From Desmodesmus armatus (taxonomy: Eukaryota; Chlorophyta; Chlorophyceae; Sphaeropleales; Scenedesmaceae): a stretch of DNA of 64,000 nucleotides. Location: assembly GCA_007449985.2 (NCBI GenBank), contig VIIQ02000644.1, forward strand, positions 248,001 through 312,000, given 5' to 3'. Position numbers and translations under genes: made by a program. The notes under the pieces are model-generated. The model was not told the origin of the DNA. It saw nothing but the letters and a program-made list of their open reading frames with translations, and searched no databases. Positions within the stretch are counted from its first letter, which is position 1. Each line of letters opens with the position of its first letter. Shown here piece by piece: positions 34,201-46,910 of the stretch.

Positions 34201-36357
34201 CAAGCGAGCGATCGATGCTGTGGGGGATGCTATCAGCATGGGAATCCTTCCCGCCATCAAGGTAAGGGAGAAGGGTCGAGTGTCGTTCGCACACAAGCGG
34301 TGTGGGGTTCGTAGGGCTCAGGGTTACTACTGTATACTGCTCAGGGTTTAGGGTTTAGTTACTGCTGCGTACTGCAGAGCGGGCTCCTGCGGCATCCAGG
34401 ATGTCTGATGGGCTGCTGTTTCCCAGATTTGGTGCTGCTGCTGCTGACACATGCACGATTGTGCCATGCAACAGCTTCTTTGAAGTCTCGCCTCATCATC
34501 TTGCAGGACGATTGTTACCTACTTGCTGCTGTGTGTGCTGACTTCATGCTGCCATGTGTTTGTCTCCACTGCCGCAGCTTGACGCGCCGCTCACCGTCGA
34601 CATGCGCAACTTCCCGCCCTGCGTTGCGGAGGCATATGTGCACATGCTGATGGGCCTCATTGAGTCCCGTGCAGCAGCAGCAGACGGCAAGCGCCAGCCC
34701 GTCGCGCAGCGCGTGCGGCTCATCGTCCCGCCGTTTGACCACAACTATGTGATGTGGCCCAGCTATGTGGAGAAGCTGTACGTGCACTACAACGAGCAGC
34801 TGCTCGCCCGCCAGGTGAGAGAGGGTTCTGTCGATATGTGAGCCATGTTGCGTGCACAGCTGTTGGCGTTTTGCAGCGTGCTGTGCAGTCGCCAGTGTCG
34901 ATCAACATGTGAAGCGAACTGTGGGGAAGAGGAGGAGGCCCTGACAAGGCAAGGGCCTATCGTCCCATGGCCTACTACACCTGGCCTTGTTTAAACCTGT
35001 TTGGAGGGTTCAAACGGCCCGTCTGGCACACGGCTTGGATGTAACGTCTCCTTATCAAGCTGATGTCAAACTCATGCTACTGTTTCTGTCCCTGATTTGA
35101 AACGCACCTTGCGCTGCGCAGGCCCAGCTGCGTGCAGAGGCCTTCGCCGCCCGCGCACATGCAGCAGCCCTCGCGGCCCAAAGCATGTCAGATGACGACG
35201 AGGAAGATGTCAGCAGCGACCAGCTGCTGATGACCTTCGGCGGCCAGGCGGCGGCTGCGGCGGCTGCAGCGGCGGCTCGCGCAGCCGCCGGCGGCCAGGG
35301 CGGCGGCCAGCTGTCTCCGGCAGCAATGGCAGCAATGGCGGCCGCCGCAGCCGGCAGGGGCCGCGGCGCTGGCCGTTCCATGCGCAGCTTCGATGTGGCA
35401 GACTTTGGAGATGATGTCCTGGGTGCTGACTTCACCGGGTACTCTGCAGCACTGGCTTCTAGCCAGCCAGGGGTGGCGACAGCTGCCCACGGCTGCTACA
35501 TTGCAGGCGCAGTGACGGGCTTGGCAGCAGCAGCAACCTTCCGGCGGCTGAAGGCGTATGCGCGGGTGGATTCGTCCTCGGGGTATATTCGGCTAGACCC
35601 TCAGGAGGTAAACCGCTGGCTGAATGCGAAGCAGCGGTTTGAAGAGGAGCGGCGGCGGCTTGCGCGAGATGCTGAGATAGCGGCGGCAGGCTACAGCAGC
35701 AACTTGCCGTACTACCAACAGCAGCAGCAGCAGGTGCAGACGGGTCAGGCGTGGATGTCTGCTGGCAGCAATCCTACCTGGCAGCCGCAGCTGCAGCAGC
35801 AGCAGCAGCAAGCGGGTGCTGCAGCAGCAGCACAGCAGGGCAGCAGTGACGCAGCCGCCGCCCCGCAAAGCAGCAGCGGCCAGCAGCGCCCCTCACGCCG
35901 TGTGCAGGGAGCTGGTAGCTGGGGTGACCAACAGCAGCAGCAGCAGCAGCCGGCGGCTGCGCCACAGCAGCAGCAGCAGCAAGGGCCGCCGCCGGTGTTG
36001 CGAGGGATGGGCTTGCAAGGCCCTCCCGGCAGCATGTCTCGCCTGCGGCAGCAGTCGCGGGACATCAGGCTGGGCATGGGACCTGCTGCTCCTGCTGGTC
36101 CTCAGCTCACACGGCCGAGCAGTGCTAGCAACAAGCAGCAGCAGCAGCAGCCTGGCTGGCCTGCACAAGGGCCTGACCAGCAGCAGCAGCATGCGGTCCC
36201 TGCAGCTGCACAAGCACCGGAGGCTGATGCTACCAGCAGTTCCGGGGGCAGCAGCGCAGGTGGCAACAGCAGTGGCAGGGGCAGCAGGAGCCGACGGAGC
36301 AGCAAGCATACTGCAGCAGGAAGCTCCAGTCCCACTAGCAGCACTGAGCAGCCGTAG
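28286..36357 (+). CDS. MRL1: MRL1, PPR protein for chloroplast rbcL mRNA (5' end uncertain)
   Basis: Exons are 28286-29156, 29458-29655, 30080-30342, 30679-30751, 31125-31306, 31675-31833, 32187-32303, 32580-32737, 32999-33424, 33897-34261, 34578-34814 and 35122-36357. About ten PPR repeats run from 29458 to 33060 (for example YTCLIEAAVLAGDTGMAQRV and AFNLLEDMRASGLTPSTPTC). The order and spacing of repeats, and conserved C-terminal blocks (YKPHLEVLDKLLACLRMQLP, IDAVGDAISMGILPAIK, PPCVAEAYVHMLMGLIESR, and FRRLKAYARVDSSSGYIRL), follow plant and algal MRL1. MRL1 stabilises and processes the rbcL transcript of Rubisco's large subunit in the chloroplast stroma. The C-terminus adds polyQ/polyA. The start exon was not identified; the visible model has about 1,428 residues. 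Three one-base frame breaks (28497-28502, about 33897-33917, about 34060-34100) interrupt an otherwise in-phase gene and look like missing bases. Confidence 0.85.
30306..30482 (+). repeat. Duplicated exon end and donor in MRL1
   Basis: The end of the exon at 30342 (REQLVTLERAFQ then gtgggtggtg) is copied 125 bp downstream at 30431-30477 as REQLVAQERAFQ then gtgggtggtg. Both copies keep frame and a good 5' splice site. Confidence 0.92.
30760..30830 (+). repeat. Dispersed hairpin repeat, copy 4
   Basis: CAGTTACAGTAACGGTACTT, GGCACGGC-aga-GACTTG (right arm decayed), CAACCCGCAAAGGAGCCAGG and GGTCATG. It lies in an MRL1 intron in the sense direction. Confidence 0.6.
33581..33758 (+). ncRNA. Candidate intronic miRNA-type hairpin
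   Basis: Arms 33581-33649 and 33690-33758 are inverted repeats of 69 nt each, identical at 65 positions, with a 40-nt loop. In RNA two of the four differences would be G-U pairs, leaving two mismatches. It lies in the MRL1 intron between 33424 and 33897. Long near-perfect hairpins in introns are a known source of small RNAs in green algae. It could instead be a small foldback transposon. Confidence 0.5.
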
Positions 36358-39300
36358 CAGCAGCAGGCGGTTTGGGTGTTGATGCTGCATCTGCAGCATG
36401 GTGGGGTCCTTGGGTGGGGGTGGGGGGTGCTGGTAGAATCGTCTGGCCTTGTGTGTAGGGTGTTGATAGGTTGTACAGGGTAGTAGCTTGTGTGTTGGTA
36501 CTGATGGGTGGTGCGTGGTCGTGTTGCGGACTGCTGTTCAACTGCAAGTTGCAGCAGGCGTGTGTGGCATGTGCATGTGCAGTCTTGCAGGCCAAGGGGT
36601 ATGCTGCCGCGTACAGCTCATTGTGGGGTGTTTTTGCCGAGAGTGAGAGACTGTGAGAAGTATCTTGTGTGCAGGGCTGTGCCGGCCTCACCCTGCCCGA
36701 TGCCATCTGTGCCTGGTTTCTCCAGGCAGAATTGACTGGGTCTTTCTGGCGTTGTGTTCTGGCGTTGTGTGCCTGCAGTGTATTGCTGCAGTCAAATTTG
36801 CAGTAGGATTGATGTGTCAAACCAGGCGCATGAATTTGGTGCTCCTTGAAGGCAGGGTGTGTTCTACAGCTTGTTGCGATTGAAACAAGTACTTTTGAAT
36901 TTGAGTGCCCCACTGGGGTGCATGATGCTGCCGGGTGGTACTTACATCAGCACACAGATGTCAGCATACAAGTGCCAGCACACAGAAACACGGCAGTGAC
37001 CTGCCGTCAACCGTAGACCACTGAGTGGCAGTGTTTGTGGTTTGAGCTGCTGGGCGAGAATCTGTCAAGCTGGGGCAGACTTGTGCTGGCATGGACAATT
37101 GGGTTGATTGCAGGACTGGTGCACCGCCAGGCACGCAACTCATGCAGCATAGCAGCAGGGCTGAAGGAGTAGATCCATGCTGCTGTGAACAGTGAGATAG
37201 CTGCACTTTTTGTGCAGCTTTGTGTGCAGCAGTACTGGATATCTCCTCTGAAACCATGATGCCATGGCCGAATGATGAAGGAGGTCAGGATGGCAGAAGT
37301 GGGGGTTGTGGGTCGTGCTGGGTGTATCGCCGGCTGGATTCTGGCACCTTCACCCTGCAGGTGCCACCTGGCATGTGCTGCTAACACAGCAACAGCTGCT
37401 GCGTGCTGGGCTGTGCTGAGCTCGGCTCAGATGGTCTGGGTTGTGTGCTGGTGTTTGCTTGCCTGTTGGTTGGGGCAGGTTGATGCATGCAGGTTATGTG
37501 CTGGGCTCGGTTGCTGTTATGCTCTCTACAGCAGGTGCAAGCATGCAAAAGGCTGGCTGGTGCTGTTGGGCGGTGCTATCATAGCAGCAGCTAGTCAGGA
37601 CAAGGCGTGTGCTGACCGCACCAGCACATGGCTTTCAGCATGATCTGTGTTGGCTTTGCAAGATCCAGAACTTGAATCCCCTGTGGAGCATGGCTGTGGG
37701 TGCTGTGGCACCTCACTGCATACACTGTTGTGCTGACGGTTGCTGCTTTGTTCAATGATTGTGTTGGTGCAAGGACTGTGTAACTCAATGCGACTGTGCA
37801 GGCAGTGAGAGCATGTGAGGACTGCAGTGCAGGGCATGGTAAATGACCAGCTATGCCATAATGCTGTATCCTCTGTGACAACACCACTGTGTGTAGGGCA
37901 TGCATGACACAAACACATGAAAGCTGAGGCCTCAGCCATGAAATTTGGTTCTTCGATAGGTTTGTGTGAGTCCAGACTCTTGATGCCCCAGACTCTTGCT
38001 TGCTTGCAACTGCAACTGACTGTTGCAATCTCCAATCCCTGCAGATCATACAGTACAAGCTGCTGAGCAAGTGCTGCGGCCAGGCATCAACGGCTCCCAG
38101 CACAGATGTGCATCAGCAACCCCATCACGTGCGCGAGCCTTTGGAGATTCCTTCCTTTTACATTCATGAACAGTGCTGGCAAACAGAGGGTGGCCTGCGG
38201 TGTTCACCACAAGGTCATGACCACAAAAAAGGCGGTCTTTGCAGCTGCGCATGGGCCAAAGGTCCAACAGCCGCAGCTGGTCAGGAGCACAGGCACACCT
38301 CCCAACCAAGGGCTTGCTGTCCCTCTGTCCGAGTTGACAGAACAGCCTGCAAGATGCAGCCCCTCCCACAGGTTGCGGGGAGAGAACAAGCACTGGCCAC
38401 ATACCAAAGGAACCTCAAACAAAAAATAGGCAGTTGTACGATTCTCAAGAACATACACCCAGCGCAGCCAGCACCCAGTGAGTGGCATGTCAGGACGACA
38501 CAGCGCTTGAGATGGGCTGTTGCCCCCCTGGGGCGCCTAGCACTGTCAGTGACAGCCAAAGCCCTTGCAACACATGCCTGGTGTCTGCACACCGTATCAC
38601 AATAACAATGACCCTGCAAGTGGCAGAGCTTATCTTTAGTAGCTGCTCTCCGCACCGCAAAGTCACATAGTGCTGACAAACATACATGCTGTTTTAGAAA
38701 GCCTGCCTGCCCCATGCTACCTGCAAACTAGAAGCAGCGGCGGCGTTACCGAGCCACTGAAACCCACACAAGCGATTAGCTGGTGCTTTGGATCAACATG
38801 AGAGCCAAGCTGCACACTAGGATGCTGTCAGCAACACACTCCAGCGCTGCATACTGCCAGCATCAGTGATCACCGCCTTGATGTGATCAAGTCAGTGTGC
38901 CTCTGGACACTGCTTGGTTGGCACATACACTAACCAAGATGATCCTGACATACCTCACAGGGGGCAAAGAGCCTTTGCAGCATGCTCTCCCGGCACGCAG
39001 CTGGCCACATACAAAAAGCGCACACAGACACGGGCGATGTTCTGTGTAACATCCAATTACTGACACAGACTAATGCCAGCAGCTGCTTTTGTTCGGGACC
39101 CATTAGAGCCACTTGCATATGGCTGCAGTAGCACCCGCCTGGTGACCGGTGCAAAGCCTTGCACTCAACAACGCGTGTCCCAACAGGGGTCCCCTCATCC
39201 TGTCATCGCAGACCCACACCACAGGATGGAACATGCGCCAGCTGTTTGGTCCAGTCCAATGTGACAGCGGTTGCGCGCCCACGCAAGGTGTCACGGTCTA

Positions 39301-39796
39301 GTAGACAGTGGAAAGCTCCACAGTAGGGTAGATGGCTGCCACTGAATGGAAGAGATTGTTGTACAAGGTAGGAACCCAACGCAGCTTGGTCAAGCCTGCA
39401 GGAGCATGTAGCAGCACACCTCACAACCCTCAGGCATGATTGGGTAATATCTAACACAAAGTATGCGCTCAGCATTGGATCTCTTGCACCTTGCAAGATC
39501 ACACTGCGGCACAGCTACCTCTGGCTGCAGGCAAGGCAATGGCCCTAGCAGTGCTGGCTCAAACATGCATAGATAAGGCCTTCAAGAGCTGTGTGTATGC
39601 AAATGACTGCTGCATTGCAGGCTGCCAGAGACATACACCACTAACTACACATGCATCCTTTGCAATGCTGCTACACCTGGAGAGGGTAGGGGCAGGGGGA
39701 GGGTGGTGGTGGTGGGTGGGGGTGTGCAAGGGCACCTGTAGCTTCACAGTCACACCCCAGCTGCTTGAGGCTGCCCAATGTTAACTCACACTTACC
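36358..39796. other. Gene-poor region downstream of MRL1
   Basis: I see no supported gene. Several 100-200 codon open frames exist on both strands (for example 38000-38605 plus) but none shows a recognisable motif, splice support or conserved pattern. No repeat array stands out. Confidence 0.4.
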
Positions 39797-40278
39797 TCAA
39801 ATGACAGCCAGGTCCCAAGGTACTGAAGTTGTCTTGATGGACTCGTCCAAAGCTTCGTCCAAGGCCTGACCCCAGTGCTTGTGCACGCCAACAGCAGCCG
39901 GTGCTGCAATGAAGTGACACACTCCGATGCTGCCGAAGCAAAGCATAATGCTTCCAGTGGCAATAGCGACTGCCATGAAGCACGTGCAGGCGAATGCTGC
40001 CAGAATCAGAGCCAGCAGCTGCAGCAGTGCTGACTGTGTCTGCCTGTCTGCTGCTGCGTCGTCTGCTTCGATGTGTACCTCCGTAAATGCGTTGATGACG
40101 ACTTTCTGGCTCTTTTCGTTACCAAAAGCTTCTCGACGAGCACATCTGAGTCACTGTGGGGCTCAGTTTGGCGCCTTTTCTTGTTTCTGCTGCTGCGTCG
40201 CTTCAGCCCTGCTCCGACTGCTGCAGAGACCAATGACACTGCTGCTGCAGCCAGAAGTGCTTCACGTGAGCGGGCCAT
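39797..40278 (-). CDS. Small two-segment membrane protein candidate (frame-broken)
   Basis: The minus-strand frame from ATG 40278 reads MARSREALLAAAAVSLVSAA, then a basic stretch (GLKRRSSRNKKRRQ) and an acidic one. A different frame then carries a protein-like sequence to the stop at 39797: SQKVVINAFTEVHIEADDAA, then hydrophobic LLQLLALILAAFACTCFMAV and AIATGSIMLCFGSIGVCHFI, then HKHWGQALDEALDESIK. The switch near 40130-40165 is explained by one missing base or an unseen intron. The two hydrophobic stretches suggest one long or two short membrane segments. I do not recognise the family. The N-terminus could be a targeting peptide. The canonical donor GTAAGT directly after the stop leaves open that the gene continues. 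Confidence 0.4.
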
Positions 40279-41809
40279 CCTTTCTTTGTCTTACGGGACT
40301 GGACCCCTGCCACCACGGCGGGAGCGCGAGTGTTCTTTGCTTGTGAATGTCGTATACACGTCTTTTACGAGCAAGCTGAGCTTACATGCACATGCGTTCA
40401 GCAAGCATGCCTTTTCTCACTTGGGCAAGCCGAGCCGGTGACCAGTCCATCCGACCGGCTGGCTGTTATTTGCTTTCGTCCAGGGCTGATCGTGTCTGCA
40501 GCCTGGTACTACCACTGTGATATTCCGTCAGGAGATGAATGGGTATTTTAAGAGTGCCAGCGGCGTCGAACGGCCAGGCTGCGCGGCCTCTCAGTGTCTT
40601 GACCGCTGATGCAGTTGGTGACTCACCACAAAATGGTTTACAAGGTCAAGGCTGAGAGAGCCTTCAGGCACGTCATGCGACTGAGCAAGTACCAAGGGAT
40701 GATGGCCGATGTCATGCATTGTCGGCATAGATTGACTTCAGAGTCTGTGCGCACAGGCTGAGCCATGTCTACTTGGCAGATGTAGCCACCCTGCTGGTTG
40801 AGGTAGCTGCACTCAGCGTCAGCATCATGGGTGGCTGTCACCATCCATGTACATCCTGGTTTGTCATGGCATGGCCTGATTCACAGCTTCAGCTTTGGGC
40901 AGATGCAAAGAGCCCATTCCCACACACTGTGGGAGCTGTCGATGTACTCTGCTCCTGCAGAAGAGGCAGGCCGTACCCCATCACATTTTTGGAACATGAC
41001 ATCACTGTTACAACAGCTGACAGGCCTGCCTAGGTCTCTTTGGTCAAGCCAGTTGCAGACCCTGACAACTCACCAGCAAAAGGACCAGTAAAACAGTACA
41101 GCTGCCATATATGCCATGGTGGTACTGGATGGCCTTCGGCGACATGCCCCAACCAAGCCGTGTTTCATAGCCAGCAAGCCAGCAAAGGCTTCAAGGATAC
41201 TGTGCTGCTTCTGAATGACAAGGCCTCAGCAGCTGCAGGACCTTCAAACTTCAATGCACGGAGCCTCCGAAGCCACACACCAGTGTGCATGCACACTCAC
41301 ATGACGACTCTGCTGTGGTGAACAACAGCAAAGCCCAAAAAAGAAGAGATTGTGCCAACAAAACAGCCGAGATGCCAAACCCCTGAAGCCCGCCTGCTGT
41401 GACCCAGCTCCAACACATGTGCCATAACCCACACTATGCAAAGTAGAATACCGCCAAGCTGATGGGAGGCACCAAAGCAGGAAACACATCCAAGAAAACA
41501 TGCACCATGCCCCCTAAATCCATTGCCAGTGGCCCCTCACTGATCTGCAAGGGAGGGCGCCATGAACCCACCGCACCAATATCGCAGCACTCACACCCAC
41601 ACCAGAGCCATACTGCACGCCAAGCGCTGGCACCACCCCAGCACCCTGCAACCTGGCCTGGGTGGTCTGTGTCCGGCATGTGTGCACCACCTGCAAACAC
41701 TGTCTCTGCAGCTGCTGCTGCCACCACCAAATGCTGCCCACATCCCCACACACACCCTCCCTGCACCCACTAAACCACCAGACCTCCCTCTGCGCAGACC
41801 CAGTGCTGC
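40279..41809. other. Intergenic region upstream of the ArfGAP 3' end
   Basis: No supported gene or repeat array was seen. Short open frames on both strands lack recognisable motifs. Confidence 0.4.
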
Positions 41810-43631
41810 CTACTGCCCATTGCTGGGTGTCACAGGCATCATAGCAGACAGGGGGTGGTGCCTGAAGCCAGGTGCCACACCCTGCTGCTGCTGCTGCAGG
41901 TGCTGCTGCTGGAGCTGCTGCTGCAGCGGCACCATGCCCCCCGGCCCTGCGCGCGCTGCTGCAGGCATGTGGTACGCATGCAGTCCTGCATGCGGCCCAG
42001 CGTGCGGTGCGTGTGATGAGAAGGAGTTGTGCTGCTGCTGCGGGGCATCGTACAGCTTGAGGATGTCTTCAACAGACTTCTTCGGCGCTGCTGCTGCGCT
42101 GCTGCTGCTGATGCCGTTGGCGCCGCTCCCGCTGCCGCTGCTGCTCCAGTTGTGCAGGCCCTGCTGCTGCGCACCCGCAGGTGTGCCGGTGCTGCCGCTG
42201 GCGCTCACGCGCACGCCGTTGCTGGCGCTGCTTCCTGCGCCCGCTGCTGACAAGGCTGCTGGGTCCCCTGCACCCATGCCAGAGGTGCTACTGGACACAG
42301 ACATGCTGCTGATGCTGCTGATCAAGTCGTGCTGGCCCCCCAGGTTTGCAAAGGGGTCCTGCGCAGCAGCTCCTGCCGGCCTGCTGCTGGCAGCAGCTTG
42401 TGCTGCTGCAGCCGGCGCACCAGCTGCACCCCCAGCGCCCACGGAAGCCAGGACTGCGGAGGGCGCAAAGGGGTCCGTGGCGGCAGCAGCAGCTGCTGGG
42501 GGAGTGCCGCTCACTGCAGGAGTTGTGCTGACAGGCCCCAGCGCAGCGAACGGGTCTGCAGGAGCAGAAGCAGCAGCCGGCGCTGCTGCTGCTACAGATC
42601 CTGCTGATGCTGCTGGCAGTGCAAAGGGGTCCTGCACTGCAGCTGATGCAGCGGTTTGTGCTGGCATGGCGGCAAGCAAACCACCTGCTGTTGTGGACGC
42701 TGCTGCTGGTGCTGAGTGGAAGTCGGACCAGTCATCATGGTCCAGCAGGTTGAGCGGCTGTGCTGACACGCCAGCTGCTGCTGGAGGTGCTGGGCTGTTG
42801 CTGTTGCTGCCTGCGAGGAGGTCAAAGGGGTCAACTGCTGCTTTGCTAGCTGCTGCGGGTGCTGGGCTAGCTGTTGCGTTGCCTGGGGCACGGATGGTCA
42901 GCAGGTCTGCTTGGCGAGCTGCGGCAGCAGCTGCTGATGCTGATGGTGCAGGGCTGGGGCCATTGCTGGAGGCTGCTGGTGTGGCTACACGTGCCTGCTG
43001 CTGGGGCTCCGCCTGGGTGGCTGCTGCGTCTGCTGTCTGCACGTATGGGTGGTCCTGGTAGTTGTTGATATCAGGGGGTGGCGCATCGCGTGCTGCATAG
43101 CGTTTGTCCACATACTTGGAGCGGATGAAGGTTGCGAGCTCTGGGTTGGGGTTGCCACCTGGCGGCCTCCTGAAGCCATCAGGCATGTGGGCCTCCCAGA
43201 AGCGGTTTGCTTTCTGGTTGCCCATGGTCCTGACAAACTCCACCTGCTTTGGCAGCCATGTGTCCAGGTTGCAGGAGCGCACCTGCGCACACGACAGCAG
43301 GAGGTGTTGAGAAGGGGTTACAGACCTCAGCAGAGAGCTGACCCTTCCCACAGCTGCTAGGAATGGTCACCAGTATTATCAAGCCTTGAGGATCAAGCCA
43401 GCAGTCCCCATGGGAGCGCACCTGGCTGATGTGGACGCCCAGAGAACGGTGGATGCCAGAGCAGGTCAAGCACACAAACACCCCCAGGTTGACACTTGAC
43501 CACGTCGGATTGCGAGTGCCACAATCAGCACACGTCTTGTTGCCCTCCTGCTTCAGTACCGCTGCTAGGATCCGCTTGTGCAGCTGCTGTTGCTCATCGC
43601 TGACGTCCTTCTTGGAGTTTAGGAACGACAT
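41810..43631 (-). CDS. ArfGAP domain protein with clathrin-adaptor motifs
   Basis: Two exons, 43631-43422 and 43282-41810, join in phase 0 to give 560 residues. Residues about 16-125 form an ARF GTPase-activating domain. The zinc finger is C34-x2-C37-x16-C54-x2-C57 followed by the arginine finger R62 ([11 protein letters not shown]), then [20 protein letters not shown] and NRFWEAHMP. Such proteins stimulate GTP hydrolysis by ARF on Golgi or trans-Golgi membranes. The Ala/Ser/Pro-rich tail holds five DPF motifs ([36 protein letters not shown]) and [11 protein letters not shown] tripeptides bind adaptor appendage domains, and LLDHD resembles a clathrin box, so a coat-associated ArfGAP of the plant AGD5/NEVERSHED type is likely. 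A histidine- and glutamine-rich end follows. Confidence 0.93.
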
Positions 43632-45919
43632 GTGCCCTGCTTCTTGGCTGATTGACTTGAATGGATTTGATGAAACTTCTCAAGCACGTATCAGCAGCGA
43701 CTGTCTGCAGAGTGCCAAGCAGGGCTACAGTCAGTAGCTCATGTGGGAGGGTACAGGAGGAGGTGCTAGAATGCTAGATCCACACCATTGCAGTAGGACA
43801 CACTGTGTGCACTGGTGGACATTGCACAGAATATTGGTTGGGATCACACGTGTTGGTTCATGTTATGTCATTTGACAGCGCAACAGCCAAGGGTGGCGCT
43901 CTGCAGTGTTGCAAGGTCATCGACTCTGCACATTGTGTTCAGCTGTCAAGATAACCATTGTCACCCCCAACACCTCAACCTGGTGTAGGCACTTGGTTAC
44001 ACACAGGGGGCGTGCAGTGGGTGCACGGCCCCCAAAAAAGGAACATGCACATCAACACATAACGACACAACACGCTCAGCCAGACACTGAAAACCCTTTT
44101 GGAACGCATGTGTTCATGTATTGATGGCGATGCTACAATAACATGTACAGCCCATACTCAGCCGTCAGGCAGCTACACCGTGCTGCAACCCCATTCACAC
44201 AATCCCACAGAGTGGGACGCAGAACCATCTGAAACATTCCATTCCGCACGAACTCCATAAGCTGCAACAGTGCGTCAAACCAGCACTTTTGAGTAACTCT
44301 CCAGTACAATTCGGCATGCATGGCCCAGCCCTGCAGCCCGCTCCTATCCCACCTACAGGCAGTCAACAATACAACAACTACGAATCCAATTCACTCACAG
44401 CAACCGTCGACAGGGCGCCAGCTGCTATGCAGACAGAACAAACCCGCAACCCAGCGGCAGCTGACACAACCCAACAAGAAATGCCACAGATGGGCTGCAC
44501 ACAGGAATGCCTGCTGCGCCGGAAGCTATGACAAACAAGGGACGACCGCGCCGCAGTGCTTGAAACCGGAGGAGTAGCAGCCAGGGCTGAGCAGGCTATC
44601 CCCAGAGGCCACCTAGCATCATGTTGGCTGGACGTAGTGACAAGCACTGATCTGCAGACACCACATGGCAGGACCTGTCCCACAACCAGCCGTGCTTGAC
44701 AGCGCGCGAAAGGCACCAAACATCAGTGCAAAGTGGAACAGCACACAGGAGCATGCGACTGCCATACATCACCCCTAGAGATCGCAGCTGGCCACCTGAC
44801 CTGAGTGTGTGGCTGCAAAAAACGTTGGGCAGAAGCCAACCTCCCTATGTAGTACGAGCCCATGCTTGCACACCACATTGGCCTAGGGCATGATCTGCAC
44901 CGAGCTAGCAGGTCTGCCCAAACAGCACTGCTAGGAACTGCCACCCATACACCTGAGCAGCACACCTGCCGCTGGGTTCACACCCTCACACACAACGCTG
45001 CAACCACACGCCAAGCCAAAAACAAGCTGCACTACACAGTGTATGGACACTAACAACACAGCAATCCTGCACCCCCCATTCCGCAGAAGTTCTGGCGACC
45101 CAAATGTTGCACGGCAGCAATGCCGACCACACGGTGGATGCCCACCCAGTAGAACTCTTGCACCACCTGCCGCACGAGCGCCCCCTCTGTGGTGCATGCG
45201 GTTGAGGTTTCATCTGCTGCAACGGCACATCCTTGCATGCCCTTACCTGCCGAAAAAGCAATAACACGACCTGCAGGAAATCATCTCTGCTGTGCCCTGC
45301 CAGGAAGGGCCCCATCCCTCCAAATCCACAAAAGCCAAAACGCATGTCAAGCAAGGCCTTCCTCTACTCCCTCAAAAAAACACCCAACCAGCCCAGCTGC
45401 GCATGCTGTCAGTCAAAGGCAACGGCTGGTAGAATGCTCCTCTGATGTGAGCACCGTGGCACTAGCCAGCTGGCAGCCTACAGTGATATCAGCGGCGACA
45501 ACATAACCAGCCAGCACGATCAGCAACAGCATGATAACCCATGCAGCCCAGCACAGCCCACGCCCCCATCAACAGCCCCAACATCGACAGATGCACAGAT
45601 GCCCCAGCACACACGCCCATACCACCGTCTTCAGACTTGGCGTGTTTGACACGCACGTGCAGCAATTCAAACAAGGGACAGACGGACACCAACCTGATCA
45701 GTCCGACACTTGTTGCGGCCAAGGAAACCACTGGTGAGTGAGGGGCCAAGAACCACAGGAAGGATAGCGGCCTTGAAAACCACAGGCACCATGCAAAAAA
45801 CCGCGGCGCATGCACGGGTATGCCCAGTCAAGACACCAGGCTATGAGAAAGACAACGACGCTGCAGAAAGGATATCAGCAGCCTGCGTAAGATCTTCTGT
45901 TCAGTGCGCCAGACAGGGG

Positions 45920-46118
45920 GGGCCCTGGACGGAGGCAAGACAGCGAGGGAGGGAGCAACAAGCTCGGTCCAGGGCCCAGAGATGCAGCAGGGCCGTCCAT
46001 AGCTGGTGTACACCGCAACACACAACATGCTGCGCCTGTGTTTAGTGAAACCAAGGAGGGGACCTGGGCTGAGTCTCGGCAGCGGAGGAGGGAGCAACAA
46101 GATCTCAGCCCAGGGCCC
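45920..46118 (+). repeat. Pair of direct-repeat hairpins
   Basis: Unit 1 pairs GGGCCCTGGAC (45920-45930) with GTCCAGGGCCC (45967-45977). Unit 2 pairs CCTGGGCTGAG (46063-46073) with CTCAGCCCAGG (46104-46114). Loops of 28-36 nt share GGAGGGAGCAACAAG, and both units are followed by CAGAGATGCAGCAG. Confidence 0.85.
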
Positions 46119-46910
46119 AGAGATGCAGCAGAACCACCCTCGGGCAGGGTACCGGGATACAGCAGCAGTACTGCCTTCGAGCAGAGAGCAGCAACATGGT
46201 GTTGTGTGCAGGACCTGCACCGCCCCAGCCAACTGCCCATGCGGGAGTGTGCGGGAGCTCACCATGATGCGCGTGAGGCATCAGTGATGTGTCCAACAGC
46301 CAAAAAGAAAGGTGTAGTCAACTCACATGCATGCTTGAAAACGTATAAATGCCACCAGCGACTGTTGGACCAACCACAGGCCCGTGAACACATCAACAAT
46401 GATACACCACTGGCGTGCAGCACCACAAATACACGCACTGAAGAGACTCGCCGCCTGTGTCATGGTACGACATCACATGGGCTGATAGGGGATTTATGCT
46501 GGACAATACTCAACAGTAGGCAACGCAGGCATATGCAAGGCAAATGCAAAATCCGCTTACAAGTGACAGGGGGCGCAGCCTGTGTGCCCTCTGGCGCATA
46601 AGGGCGATAGCTTCGACCCTCTGTCGACAATTCCCGGAAGCCACAGGGCCCAGCGCACCGCCCAAAAAGGTACAGACAGTACTGATTATGTCCCGGGTGA
46701 GGGACCCATGCGCCTCCTAGGCGAGGCTGGCCACACAGACAACCACCCGTGCAACAGGGCGCGTCAGTTCTGCCACCCCTGCACGCCCAGCTGCGACCCT
46801 CACAATGACAGAGATCATCCATGCGGGCTTGTCCGTAACGCTTGCCCTTTCCAGACAAGCTAAACCTAGGCACCCTTGCGCTACACTTCAAACAAATGGC
46901 AGCGTGCTCA

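Noticed and set aside
34328..34358. Telomere-like TTTAGGG runs (also near 16236 and 59339)
   Set aside because: Only one to two units each; too short to be interstitial telomere arrays.
34578..34814. An SMR domain in MRL1
   Set aside because: The VDMRNFPPCVAEAY stretch looks SMR-like at first, but the block order fits the known C-terminal region of MRL1 better and the DLHG-type motif is missing.
38000..38605. A 201-codon open frame downstream of MRL1
   Set aside because: No recognisable domain, no clear splice partners and no low-complexity signature of the local genes.
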